From NCBI RefSeq assembly GCF_035582795.1, contig NC_134367.1:2296501-2360500 (forward strand): a DNA stretch of 64,000 bases, in the 5' to 3' direction. Origin of the DNA: Mycteria americana. Its lineage: Eukaryota; Chordata; Aves; Ciconiiformes; Ciconiidae. Below are positions 45,985 to 59,900 of the stretch, piece by piece. Every line of letters begins with the position of its first letter. Position 1 is the first letter of the stretch. The notes under the pieces are model-generated. The model was given only the letters and a program-made list of their open reading frames with translations. It was not told where the DNA came from and did not search any database. Both the position numbers and the translations under genes were made by a program.

Positions 45985-48900
45985 GTGAGGAAACCAATAT
46001 GACATATTCAGGAGTGCAGAAAATGGATAATGAGGGAATATGTTAGGACTTACTTGTCATCCTGAACTGAAAGTGCTGCTGTTCCTACAAGGGAAGGTTC
46101 TTGCCATACTCAAATTATTTGGAGAATGCGTTAGGCCTTCTGGAAGACTAGGTATTATTGGAAAATTGGAGGCTTGCATCAGCTGCTTGGTGTTTTTTTG
46201 TGGAGTTTCTGGGCTGTATGGGACTCATACAGGATATAAAGATGCTTTTTTAAACCAACTTCAAGAACAGGACTTAATGAGTTTATTTTTGGTCATTATA
46301 GATGTGTTAGAAGTTTTGCTCTGAAGGAATTTTGGCATTTAAGCTGAGTTGTCATCAGCCTGATTACTGCTTTTTCTAGTTTTTGTTGTTCATCTGTAAC
46401 AGTTTTGTTGCCTTGACTAGTGTAGAGGTTCTGTGCTCATTTTAGAGCAGTCTATGCATGTGTCAGAAACGTCTGTATAAAGTCTTACTTGGAGTGTCTT
46501 CTGAAGAAAAACAGAGCTTACAGCTCATCGGTTTTGTTATTTCAAGGAAGTTACACTTACCTGCTCAATTTGTTTAATTGAGTTATCACAGAAACAGAAG
46601 CCTCTAAGAGCCCTAGATATCAAACTGTCCACTGTTTACTTCAGTATTACGCTGGTGCAGTTGCAAAGAAAGTATTGTAAGTATTAATTACTTGGAGCCT
46701 ACTTGCCTTTTTGAGCTGAAGTGGCAAATTGGTTTTGGAATGATATTGCATAGCTATTTTCTGCAACAGATTTGAAAGCAGCTTTATTTCAAGAAGGTTG
46801 TACAGCAAGCATCTATTATATAGCTGCACACCCAGGGGTATAAAAAAAAGTTAGTATTTTGGCTCTAAAGCAGTTAAAACACCAGCTGGATCATCAAAGC
46901 TCACATTTTAATGCAGTAAAATATCACTTAAAGGTTTGGCTTAGTCTATATAGCTTGATAATAATCCTTTTATTACCTTTTAACCCTTTTTATTGTTTTC
47001 TCTGTTAGATTTTATTAGGGTGTGACTCTTCCCTCCCATCCAGTGTGTGAGCATTTTTATGGCAGGAAATATCTGTCAGTGGGCGTGTTCAGTTTCATTT
47101 GCTTGATTGAGTCTTCATTGCTGTAGGTTTTAATACGTTAAACCGATTGATGCTTAAAAAGAGAGAAAGAGAGGGACGTGCAGTTTTCTCTCAGTTAATT
47201 TCAAATACCCACCATATGCCGATCTAAAATGTGTATAATAATCTATAAAATTAAAAGGATATTGCTTTCTCAGAATGTTGAACAAAAACTATTTTAAAGT
47301 TTGAAACTTCTCATGTCTGAGGACCAAAATCCTGGCTAGTGGAATAATGAAAACACGTAGTAAAATGCTACTCAAATCTCTAGAAAACCGTTAACGTAAT
47401 GGCTCAGCAGGAGTCAAAAGAACAATAATGGTTTCATTCACATCAAATTGGGTTGAAGGACCCGTAGACCCTAGGGAGCATTAGAAGGGTTTTTCTTCTA
47501 ACCCATCCAATTTTTTTTCTTAAACTAAACATGCTTCCCTAATTAAACTATCCAGACTTATAACTGAAACAGATTTCCAAAACTGTGGGGAAAAATAATT
47601 TTATCCTTAGATCATGCTAGTAAAATCTATTATTAAATTATGGGAAAATTTAAAGCTTTGTGGAGAATATCACTCACTTGCAAAATAAGACCATATTTTT
47701 TCTAAGCCTTGATGTTATTTAACTTAACTTCAGATATTGAAATATCAGCATCTGAGGTTAGACTGTCCTAAATTGCGAGCTGTAGTTGATTCCACAGTGG
47801 ACGTAGGTTTTATGTGCCAAACTTACACAGGGTGGTGGGAGTTGGAATTTGCTGCTTGCATAGGCATACTTTTTCCAACACCAGCAAATCTGAGGTTAAA
47901 AATTTTTTAGTCCGTTCAACCGTGACATCATCTTTGCCATCAGAGGATGGTGCCACAGTAATTCATTCTGGAAAATTGCTAATGGGGGAGATGGAGTACG
48001 CAGCTGCTACAGGCATGCCTCCCAGCCTCCCTCCTGTGTGACTGCTTCATGCAGGAGATACCGCGGGGTTAATAATTTGCTGCAGATTCTCCTGGCTGCT
48101 GCTAAACCGAAGAGGCTTTGGCAGCTGGTATTCAAATGAAAAATAGACATCATGTTTCTTTGACTACCTAAAGGGCTAAATACTCCTAAAATGGGGGAAG
48201 CAACAAAGATACCTTTATGCTTCAATCTTCATCTCTGGCTACCTGGATGTTTCCTGGGTTGACCTGGCTATGTATTATTATGGTTATTTGTCAGATCTGG
48301 GAGGCATCTGTTGCTTTCCTTGTGAAATAAAAACTTTTTTGCCACAAAGACAGGAAATCAGTATCCCAGTATTCCCTCTCTTTGAGGAGTAAGTGCAGGG
48401 CAAAAAGGAGCTCGTGTTAGCTTACCTTGCCCTCAGTGTCCTTGGCGCTCAGAGTTTCTGGGAGAGACTAGGAAGGAGGGGAAGGGTTTGTAAAAGCTGG
48501 CAGTGGCTCTCTCCCCATGAGCACATCCCAGTCCTCGGTTTTCTGTAGCATCGTGGGCTGCTGCCATTCAGGCAGTAGCTTTAATCTGTTGCCCAGGCAG
48601 CAACAGCAGGTAAAACGGGCAGCAGTCACCCCTCTCGTAGCATGGCTGTGAGGGCTCAGATGAGCTCTGAGATGAGCCGTCAAAAGTTGAGTGAAGTGAA
48701 TATTGTTTCCTTGAGTGTCTTCTAGGAAGGAGAAAACAACTACTACATTGAGAGGTGAAGTTTATTTACAGTATATACAATGTATCTAATATCATTAAGA
48801 AATTTAGTCACGCTTTCCCCACCGTAGGGGAAATGCATTGTTTTTGTGGATGTCAGCTTAAACAGGCAACTCAGGGAGTTGTGTTTTGTATCAATCTGGA

Positions 48901-49984
48901 CAAATCTCTTAATTTACTTAAAAATATCAAGGGTGCTATATTAGAGCATCTTTCTTTCAAGATGAATAACAGCAAATTGACTAAGGCATTACCACAAATA
49001 AGTATTTTTACTGTTTCTGATGCTAGGACTATTCACAGTAATTGCAGTGATGTAATCTTTCCAGTCAGTATTACTTCTCTGAAATATCTGCTCACAGTGG
49101 CCTAAAAATGTCTTAACCCATCCACCTCCATTTTCACCGAGGTCAGGACACTTTTCTCTTTCTGGAGGGGGGAACAGTGTCTTTGTAATCTACTTTCAGC
49201 ACAGTAATATTCCAATGAGGAGCTGAATTTTATGTTGGTATCCCACTTTTCACTCATTGCCTAAAAAATGCATTCATGCTTGGCCTCAGAAAATGGATCA
49301 ATGTTTTTGTACAAGAAGAGTTCATGCAGCAGAAAATGAAATTAATTTTCACTAGCTATAGAACGTGGTACCCCCATCATAAACGCAGCATTTTAACTGG
49401 GCTATGTGCATTCCATGTCCTTCAGGTCAGACTTTTATCTCATATTAATCTTTTTTATAAGAGTATAGCGTGATTTTACATCAAGGCAAAATGAAGAAAT
49501 GAAGGGAAAAAAGCAGGGAAGCGTGACACAATCCAATCATAAAATCATCACATCTAGTCATATCTTTTGCTACGGTTGAAAATAGATGCTTTGCTGCTCC
49601 TCCTTCTCCTTCTGTTTGTAACAGTGGTTGTTCTGCCAGTATCATATCGTCATTCAGAGGGCAGAGCCTTGGAAAAGAGTTGGATTTTTGTAATGTTGGA
49701 CTCAAGGAGAGGCATTTGGGGAAGTAAGATTCTGCATGCTCCTATTGCTGTTCAGCGTGGCTATCATCATCATCATCTCTCTAATAATGTTACCATTCTT
49801 AACAAGTCCTTGGTACTGGCTTGGCTTTTTAGCCTGCAGTCCTGACCCAATGGTTATCTTTCAAAGTTTGTCTCTTTCCTCTCTTACTTTGCAATTTCTA
49901 CCTCGTACGTTGATGGAGCATGTCATGCTATGGCAACTAATTCAGATGAAGTGGTGGACTGGGATAAAATTTTGGCCAGTCACT

Positions 49985-50115
49985 TTACAGAAGCACAGAA
50001 TCGCTCAGGTTGAAGAGACCTCTGGAAATCATCTAGTCTAACCTCCCTGCTCAAGCAGGGTCAGCCCAGGACGGTGTCCAGTCAGGTTTTGAATTCCCAT
50101 TGCCATAGAAGGTCT
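49985..50115 (-). mobile_element. CR1 LINE 3' fragment
   Basis: AGAATCGCTCAGGTTGAAG, then CATCTAGTCTAACCTCCCTG and CAGGACGGTGTCCAGTCAGG, are the antisense of the CR1 3' region. It lies in the intron after FZD3 exon 4. Confidence 0.85.
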
Positions 50116-53100
50116 AAGTTCCTTTCTATCGCACATCTAACCTCAGATATATCTGAGGAAGGTAAAAGGTAGGGTAAAAGGGGAAAAAAAAGTTTGAAGT
50201 GCATTTAGCTGCTGTTACATATTCTTGTCCTCCAGGCACCACAGTGTTTTGTTCTTTACAAGGAGAGTGCCAGAGTTTTGTTTCTCTTGGAAATTACAAA
50301 GGCAATCAAACTGGAACACAGTGACCTGCCCCAGTCTATGAAAATATGTCTCAAAACTGGGATGAATTTGACTACAAAGTGAAATAGATACTCAGCAAAG
50401 TCTGTCTCCAAAGCTGGTTGTAATGTACGTTTCTCTTAGGAAAAGTAGGAGTTCAAATGGTCGATACAGCTTTTCTAGCCCAGAGAAAAGGAAAGGGCTG
50501 CATCAAGCCAGAAGCATTCAAAGGTGGAAGAAAGTGGTAATTGTCGTCTTCCCAAGATAAGGAAATGTGTCTGCTTTCTTGGGATGGCAGAGTATGGTGT
50601 TAAAAGCTTTTACCTCTTTTTTTAGTCCCATAATTGAACTGTGTAAGGTAGTTTAGGCCTGGAAAGGTTTATTGGGCTGAACCGCAAAGTCAGTTTTCTT
50701 GCAAAGTAAAGAAGGTCACTGAGTTAAGATTCATTTCCCTTAAATCCAAGCGTAAATAGACTCTCCACAGTTTTCACAAATGCCTCAGGGCTAGGCTAGG
50801 CACTGTGCTGATGGGAGAGACATCTAATTTAGATATTAAAGAGAAAAAAAGAAAAATAAGCTGTTTCAAAGACATTTGCTACCCTAGTGGGAGTCCTTGA
50901 GAAATGATCCTAGCAGTATGAATTATCTTTGCTTGTGATCTGATATTCATCATTTCCCCACTCATGTGGCTTCACCAGATTAAAAAACCTTAGTGCTCAC
51001 TTGCTAAGAGTGAAGGTGGTGCTGCCCGCTTGTCTTTTCCATATTATTTAGAGGAATGGAAGCAGATGTGGACAGCATGTTTCATTTCCTGTTGATGGGG
51101 AAGACTTGACAGCGGGGTGAGCTTAGAACAAATTGCAAACTCTGATTATGTATTGGAAACTCTCTTTCTCTTTTATTTTTCACTAGGAACTTGGGTTTGT
51201 GCTGGACTCTGAATATCCGTCCAGTCTGGCTCAGTCATTGTGGTAATGTACTACAGGTAGATTCCTAAGCCCAGAACTAGAAGTAAAAATAGCAATGAGT
51301 ACATTTAGACATGGAAGGCATTGAAATGTATAGATCCAGCTACGGAGTCTGTGTACAACACACTTAACCAACGCATGGCACTGGGTCTGTGAAGTGTCTA
51401 CTCCTCTGTATCATCTATTTCTTTAGCTTTGGGGCTTGACCTCATATGAACCAGTGGAATTGCAGAGATAAAATAATGGGCATATATTAGAATGAAAACA
51501 ATATGAAAATCAAGAACAGCTACTGAGAGCAGCACTCATTTATCTAATTTCGGATGTCTCCGTCTGCGCCAGGCATCCTAGCCTCCTTTTCTAGCTGAAG
51601 CAGAAAAATGAGCATTTTTATAGTGATTCATTGGACATTCAGATGAATTGTACCCTGACTTAATTTATTGTCTGTTTGAAGGGGTCACATTTGCTCTTAT
51701 TGGATATATTTATGTTAGGATTTTTGCTGCAAAATTCTGGGGAAGTTTTTGGAAGGGAAGAGGGAGAAGAGGTTGGGGTTTTTTTTGGAGTCTCTTCCCT
51801 TCAAAATCAGGATATGCCTCAAGACCCTTTAAGCATGCTTTCTATATCCTGACCAGTCTTGATGTGAGTAATGGTCATTCCAGAAAGAAAACTTGGTAAC
51901 ATGTTTTTTGCTCATTTTCGAAGAAAGGACATAAATAAGCACCGAAGACCGCAGTACCTGGAAGGACATAGGCTTGCATTTGGGAATCCCATGGGCAGAT
52001 AATGTTGCTTTGCTAAGCATCGTATAAGCATGCTTCAGCTACTGATGGAGAAGACTTTTTCTGCAAGAACAATAAGCATGACAACTATTTTTGCAAGTGC
52101 CATTTTAACCGGGTTCTTGAAGCAGTTAGTCTGCCTATCTCTTGAAATCTTTTCTATTTTCCTTCTGATCTTCACTTTAAAAAATTAAAACCACCATGGT
52201 ATTTTTAAAGACTTAACTATTAAGAGCGATGCTGTGAGGTGGTGTAATACCAAATGTCATTTCTATCAGCAACAAAAATAGACAGTCAATCCAGCCAAAT
52301 TTTTTTCCTCTCTGCTCTACCTATTTCATTCCAAGACGAGGCCCCAGTCTTGCTGTGTAATAATGTCAAATGGGTTTTTACTGAAGATGGGAGTTCTCAC
52401 CCACTCACTTCTGTTCGTTGCTGGTGTCGGATAGAGAGGAGAGGATTAATTGTGGTTGCCTAAGATACCAAAAGCGTAAATGGAGAGAATGTTTTGTTAA
52501 TAGTACCTCTTGTCTGTCAATGGCAGTTATGCGTATCTAGGACAGGCACAAAGAAAAACAAAGTACAAGCTTGCTGATATATTTCTGTTAATATTTAAAT
52601 TATACCACATTACAGATTATTTTAATGTGTTATTTGACAACTAACATTGGAGAAATTGATTTTGATATTAGGATTAATCTCTGTCACCTGCTGATAATTT
52701 TGGCTCAAGAATTTGTGAGTTTTCTTGTTTCCCATTTTCACAAACGTACTTTTTGACCTAACCACAGCTAATTGTTTTTACTCTGAAGTTTTCAAGGTCA
52801 TTTTAGATGTCTCAAAATTAACACTGTTGCGATAAAAATCTCTTCATTTCAGACTGGTTTGGATCACTAACAGCTATACATCGCTTTGTTTGTTTTGCAT
52901 CCTTTTTAAAGGTTGCCCACGTAACAGGGGGAGGGGTAACATTTCCAAGTGTGTTTCATTCCCACTTGGCGTGGCTTTGTCACTCCCTTACTTTATGCCT
53001 GGTGTCCTGAACAAACATCGCAGGAACGTTACTGAAAGCGGAGACTACGCATACCCGTCCTGCAGAACCGCTTCAACACAGGGAAGCTTTCTTACGAACA

Positions 53101-53752
53101 GGTGCCAACTGCAAAGAGACTATGGTGGTAAAGTCATGGTAGGCTGACAGCCAAAAGTATGGGAGTGTTTAGTCATCTGCTCTGCTGTTACTTCACTCTG
53201 CTGAGTATTATATCTCATCGTGCCTGCTTTTAAATAAAATTGGGCAGAAGCAAAAGAAACACTGAGACAAGCTGCTCTAAGTTCCAGCTCAGGTTTTGCA
53301 GCTACGCCTCTTCATTTCTCCCTCATCCCCCCCAAAAGAGAAGAAAAACAAAGAAAAAAGCCTTACTTTATAGATTGTATTTGTATTCCATTTTTATTGT
53401 ACTTCCACACTCCCCAAATTCTTGATAGACATTTGAATTTACTGTGGAGATTTTAAATTTTGTGATGGCAAAGTTGACTTGCATGCACTTAAGAAATGCT
53501 CTTGTAGCAGACTGTATTTTCCCATGGCTGCGTTGTGGGTGAAGTGTAAGCCCTGTTGACACAGGCTTTATTTTCATGCACAAGTGCTTTAGAACAATTG
53601 CACACGCGGCCCAAAGAGAAGAAAAGATGAGGCTTGCAAACATCTTGCTGAAAACAGTGGCAAGAAGTAATTGTTGAGACGTAGAGTCTGCGTTTGTGGG
53701 GTGCTGATTAAGTTGGGATGGAGTTTCCCCATTTTTATTGGCTGCAATATAT

Positions 53753-53797
53753 GGCATTTTCCAGTTTTTGGCATTTTCCAGTTTTTGCCATTTTCTC
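53753..53797 (+). repeat. 17-bp tandem repeat, about 2.5 units
   Basis: GGCATTTTCCAGTTTTT occurs twice exactly (53753-53769, 53770-53786), followed by a partial copy. Confidence 0.9.
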
Positions 53798-56754
53798 CAC
53801 TAGTCAGGGGTGTTGCCACTATCTTTTTTAACACAAAATGTCTCAGCTGTTTTACCATCTGTGTTACAGTGGGTGTTCAGAAACATGCGGGGGAGTGCAC
53901 TAAGCTGGATAGAGAAACGAGGCTTTGTTAAGAAATGGCTTAGCACCGTTTGTGTGTGGCACAGGCATAAAGAGAATACATTTAGAGATGTCTATAAACC
54001 TAGATTTCACCTCCCCCCTCTTTTTTCATTCGTTATTGTTTAGAATTCCTCTTAGAAGAGGTAATGGATTTGCTTAAATCTGCCCTAAGGAATTGCTTCC
54101 TGTCAAATGTAATTATTCTGTCCTAAAAAAAAAAGGAGGTTGAGATAAACCCGTATTTTCTATATTGCTGTTTACTCAGAAGAGACTGAGCAAATCTGAA
54201 TTATGAGTTAGGCTTCTTTCAAAACCAAAAGTAATGTCAGCTCAGAACAACAACATCAGTCACAGTATTACACTGTTCCCCAGCAGTGATTCAGTTAATT
54301 TCTCCTGGTTTAGATGCTTAGGAAAAAGACTACATTCAAGGAAAAGAATATACCCAAATGACTTTCTCCAAATTCTCCTTCTCGGCATTAGTAATATCAG
54401 TCCGGTCCCCTCCTTGCACATCCAGGACTTTGAGAAATCCTGCGTAGGATGCAATGTATTCTCTTATCTCACCTTGGCATGTATGCAATTTCCAGTCAAT
54501 TAACATACTGAGTGAAAGCAATCATTTCTGGCTGTTTTTTTAATTGGATTGACTGAGCTAGAGACAAAGGGAAATGTTGATTTCTCAACCATTATCTTCC
54601 GACAGGTTGATTTGTACTTGTACCCAAGTATGACTCCTCAAGGTCATCTGTTCCTTTTTTTTCTTTCTTTTTATTCAGTGTTTTGCTGAGGGTGACTTGC
54701 CAAAGGAGGTCAGATCTTGGTATTTCTGAGTTCTCAGTTTCATTCCGTTCTCTTTTGAATAAGCATGCTTTATATTTAGAGCAGCCTTTAATTCTGATTA
54801 TTAGGGAAGCTCTCTTTTTCCACTGACTCTTTTAATTGCTATTAAAATGGCAACAAAAACTAAGTTAGGAGGTCTGATTTCTCTGGTTTTGAAGCACCAG
54901 TCACTCTTAATTGTCAGAATTGAATGTTGCAGTACATGTGTTAGGAAATCAGTCACCTAAAAAAAAGATTTAACTTTTAATAAATTAAAGGAAATTGCCT
55001 GTAATTTGCATTTGAAAATTCTGAATGGCAGTGCATTCATTAATGATTATGACTCTTTCGCTGGGTTTCAGAGTTGCTCTGAGATGTTGGACAGTCATGT
55101 CAAAACAGCTGTAGACCAGCTTGCAAAGAGAAAATCTGTAATGGGGCGTTAACTGTAGATCTCTGCCAAAATCTCAGCGGATGCTGAACCTCTATGTTTT
55201 TAAGTCCGAATGTTCTGCGTCCGGGTGAATTTCAGTGAGATGGCTTTTGTTGTGCTCTCTAGCGTTCCTTGACTATTGAATGACTTGTCCCATCAGCACA
55301 GAAACACAAGGTACAATAAATTTCGGAGATACTGCACTTCTGTGCATTTATTCCTAGTAATTCCAGACTATTATTATTATTATTTTCAACAAATTTTTAA
55401 AACTTCAGTCCTGGAAGGGTACTTACATTTGAATATCATTGGTCTCAGGACTAAGCAGCTCTGACAGTTATACTGCTGACAATAGATTTTCTTCTGAAAG
55501 CTTCAGCTTTTCAGGAAATTGTGATTGCGGTCACCACATCTATAATGCCACGGGGTATACCGTGGGCAACCCACTCCCACGGTGAGTGTTTTGAGAGGTT
55601 TGCTTAGTGGTGTAACATAAAGCTGTTCAGAATACAGTCTGTAAATACACAAATATAGACAGATGTTTACGCTCTCCATTAAAACAATTTGTTTCCAGAC
55701 CTCAAATCAGTATTATTAAGTAAAGACTATACTTAAAAATAATAGATCTTTTCTAGTGATGGAATATCATGAGATATATGAACTAAGTTCATCTATAAGA
55801 CTGGTGCAGATCTCTTGGACGTGTTCTGTATGTGCCTTGATGTTGGTAAACATCTGCTTAGCTTAGACATGCCTGGGCTATATAGCATGAAAATGTAACA
55901 AATACTTGCGCGTTTCAAGTTTGATTTTTCTTTTACATTATTTGTATGAACAAACAGTGCTTCCCAGCATCATCCTTCTATCAGTTATTTTTTCTTAACA
56001 GAAAATTATTCTGTTTCCTAGAAAAGTAAATGTAGACAAAGAGTACAGTATCTCTTCCCAACATGTATGAAGGTTTGCTTTCTGCATGAGCTGCGCCCAC
56101 TCAAGAATCAGGTGCAGCTTCAAAATTCAATTGAGAAACATGAAATACTTCTTTTTTATAAATAAGAAGCTTCTCATACAAAAAATACTATATTTCAGTT
56201 ATCTAAAGAGCTGGGTTATTCACATGTTTTCCATTAACAGTTTATATTCTCAGTAATGTGGATGTGTATTTACTTGTGGTTTGTTTATACATTTTTTCTT
56301 ATTAATAGAGTTTCTGAAGTCATTATATATAATCTTTAATGCTGAATTATGTTAAAATATCTGTTATGCTCAAAAAAACTAAGACCAGTGCCTATTTCTC
56401 ATTTTCACCATGAAAGAGTCAAAGTATGAACACAAAACTGATAAGCAGTATCATAAACTGATGAGTATCAAAACTCATTTGATAAGCAATATCAAAACTG
56501 GTGAGCTGTGTCATCTTCTAGGATGTAGAACATTCACAGATCAGAGTTAGGCTTTGACCAGACTGTGCTACTCCTTGCGTTTGAAATTTGGGACTTGTCT
56601 TTCCAAAAATGCATTATTGTACAGGTTTAACAGCTCAATTGGAATACATGAAAAAACTTTCATCTCTAGTCCTGCAGCAGTTATTTTGAGAGAGGACTAA
56701 GAGGAGTTTTAAGTAGAAATATGGCATTGATAACTCTTTGTCTTGCATGTATTT

Positions 56755-56945
56755 ATTTGAGGACAGCTGAGGGTGGAAGGGACCTGTGGAGATGGTCTAG
56801 TCAAGCCGCTGCTCAAAGTGGGGTCACCTAGAGCAGATGGCTCACAGCTGTGTCCAGCTGAATTTTGAGTATCTCCATGGATGGAGACCCCACAACCCCT
56901 CTTGGCAACCTGTTCCACTGTTCAATCACCCTTACAGTATTACAG
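56755..56945 (-). mobile_element. CR1 LINE 3' fragment
   Basis: GGTGGAAGGGACCTGTGGAG, TCCATGGATGGAGACCCCAC and TTGGCAACCTGTTCCACTG are antisense CR1 3' sequence. The right end runs into a short CAGTATTA repeat. Confidence 0.88.
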
Positions 56946-59900
56946 TATTCAGTATTACATTGTAAAATTTTCTCTGTTGATGCAATAACCCCGACACCAA
57001 ATTATTTTTCAAAGATTCAGCTGAACTGAATTTTTAAAATCAAATAACGTAAATGATCATTAACATTATTCTGTTCACACTATAACTTGAAAAAGAAGGC
57101 CTTTAGACTAATGAATATAGTGTTTCTGTCTGTGGAGCATAAGAAATATTTTATAAATACCATGTTTGCTAAAATAGCTATTTGCTGCTTCTCCTCTGAA
57201 CTTCTGTACTTTTGCTTTAAGCTATGGTTTGGCTATTATTTGCATCTTTACAAAATTACACTAATCTGTTTCTTGTGACTTCATCTCCAGCAATTTCACA
57301 GTGTGGCAATTACTCATTCTGAGCCATTATTGGAACAACTATAATCTCATGTGCAACTAGTTTTTTCTGTATGGCATTATGTGACTGACTGCATTGTGTT
57401 GGATCAAAAAAGACTGTAAGAAGAAAACAAAAATAAATGAAAAGTAATGAAAGGGTGCCAGGAATAAAGTTCTGTCAGAGCTTGTCCTTGGAGGAGGGTG
57501 TAAGGGTGTACATAGCCTTGCCAAAGAAGAGTAAGAAGGGACGCAGTTGCAGTTTTAGAAATCCATAAGGGACACTTAAAAAGAGCTGCTAAAGTCAAAT
57601 GGCAGTGCTGGCAGAATGATAACGTGGTCATGAATAAACTTCAATTGGAAATTAGAGAATTACATGATGAATTGAGGGGGGAGCTCATGATTTCGAGATA
57701 AAGCTGGATAACTGAATAGACTTGTGTCCCATTGCTGGCTGCAGCAGTGGAAGACTTGACTTGACCAAGGATGATGCTTTTGTTCTGTGTTCTTAATGCC
57801 AAGTGTCTTCATTCAAGTCGTGGAAATTTATTAATGGGGATATATTCCAAGCCTGGGTCGTAGTAAGCTTGCTAAATTTTGTCTTGCAAGAATTTAATAA
57901 ATTCAAGAAAGAATATCTACTGCCAAAATAGATATTAAGGCTGCAAAGATTTTAGTCCAAGTATATTTTTAGCAGCAGGGTTGACAGAAATCAGATTTTC
58001 TGATTCGTTAGTGGGGGTTTTTTTCCTGATTTAATGTTTAATTCCCAATGAAGTGCTAATATCTGAAGAAAAAAAATGCTATTCTTTCTGAATGGCAACA
58101 GGGAGCTTCCAACCTCTCTGGCCATGGGACAAATCTGCCAAATGCAACCTACTGCATCGACCCCTCAGTGTCCCTTATTTGACAGATTTGCCAGTAATTC
58201 AGGTAGACATCTCATTAATCTCGTCTTAATCTCTGTGAAAGATAGGTGTATCAAGCAGTGTGTTGTGGTGTTTTATCAGCAAGAAGTGTTTGCTGATAAA
58301 GCTTTGTTTCAGCTGTAAGTTTACTGACCCTTTTTTAGCCCATGCCAACCACAATCCCTGTTTGGACAAAGACAGAATACTACAGTAACGCCATCTGGTT
58401 CCGCAGCAGGGGTAAGGACAACTGCTTGACTTTTTTTTTGGTGAGCATTGGGATTTAAGTAAGAGAAATCATAATAGATCAGGCTTGTTTCATCCTTTGT
58501 GTGAGTCATGCCTTGACTCCAAGTGATACTTTGTCATTTTAATCTGTGCGTTAGTCACAGGTCTGTAAGGGAAAAAAGAGTTTATGGGTCCTTGGACCTG
58601 TTAGGTCAGCCAGCTACAGTTCATCCAAAAGGGGTTATTCGGGAGAGGGGCTGAAATGGTCCAAAGTGAGGAATATGTTCAAGAATTGTGACGTGATTCT
58701 TTTATTCCAGCGACGAGAGGGAAGATAAGCTGTGCTGGGGAAAACAACTGTGTGGCAGGTGGGGACTTGTTTGCTTTTTTCTCTCTGCAGAGGACACCCC
58801 ACTTCAGCTTGTACATGTCTGCAGGAAAAGGAAAGAGACGTCCAAGTCTCTCATGGGTACTACACTCAAGCAGACTTGCTTTTCCCATGCTTAATGCCCA
58901 GCGTTAGTGCGAAGAGACTTGTGATACCAGTTCCTCATAATGGTAGAACAGAAGGCAGGTGCTTGGGCAATCTCTCTAATTATAACCCATGGCTAGCACT
59001 TAAAAAATTAGTTGCCGTGATTGAATGCTGTCTTCCGTTTCGAGATAAAGCCACAAACTACCAGACATCCTGACAGCTTCATTGAGATTCAGCTTTCCCT
59101 TGATAAACAGGGCGTTCCCCCAGAAGTAGTCTCCTGAAGCTGCAGAATCAGCCTGTCCCAAGATTGTTGTGATACCTGTAAGATGATCACTGAAGCTGTA
59201 GTCTTCTGCATTCCCAGCCCATGAACGCAAGAGCAGTCAGCATCAAACTTCTTGATGATTGCTGGTTACTGACATTGTGACTAACTGCAGGGCCCGAAGG
59301 GCAGAAGCGTTGGAGGCGAGTTATTAGACTCTAGTCATGAGTCAGGACCTTTTTAGTTGTCCTCTGGGATCCCTTTTCAAGAAGGAGATAAATGAGGAAA
59401 ACCCTGCAGCATTACCTTGTGAGAGGCCACTCTCTCTGCTGTGTTATTCTTTATTCAAGCTATTTTTCCAGTAGATGATTAGGCTGCAGCATGTTCCCCT
59501 GGCATAACGCAGACAAGGGATGACTTCTGGTGAAAACCAGTGCAGTTCTTCTATGAACTGAATGATTTCTTCCCCATATATTTCTTTCCCATAACATGCC
59601 AGAGAAACTCAAGAGAAATTCTTCTAAAATATAATTCATTGCCTCTTAAATGTTCTGTAGGGGCAGTTTTCCTAAGGATGTATTTTTTAGGCAGTTACAC
59701 AGGATTAAATTCTTGACAAAAATGTATTGCAGATGAGTTTGGCATGGTGAGACGGATCTGCAGTGCCTGGGCTAACGCTTAACTTCTGTGGTGAATAAGT
59801 TTCCTCCAGAATAGCCTGTATCCCATTAAGATGGTAATTTTATAAGCTTTTATTACAGTGTCTTATTTATTTATTTTTAGCTTAGGTTAGGTTTCAAAGC

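Noticed and set aside
48651-48700. SEMSRQK-like frame resembling the start of the next FZD3 exon (QMSRPDL)
   Set aside because: The similarity stops after three residues, no suitable acceptor precedes it, and no transmembrane segment follows.
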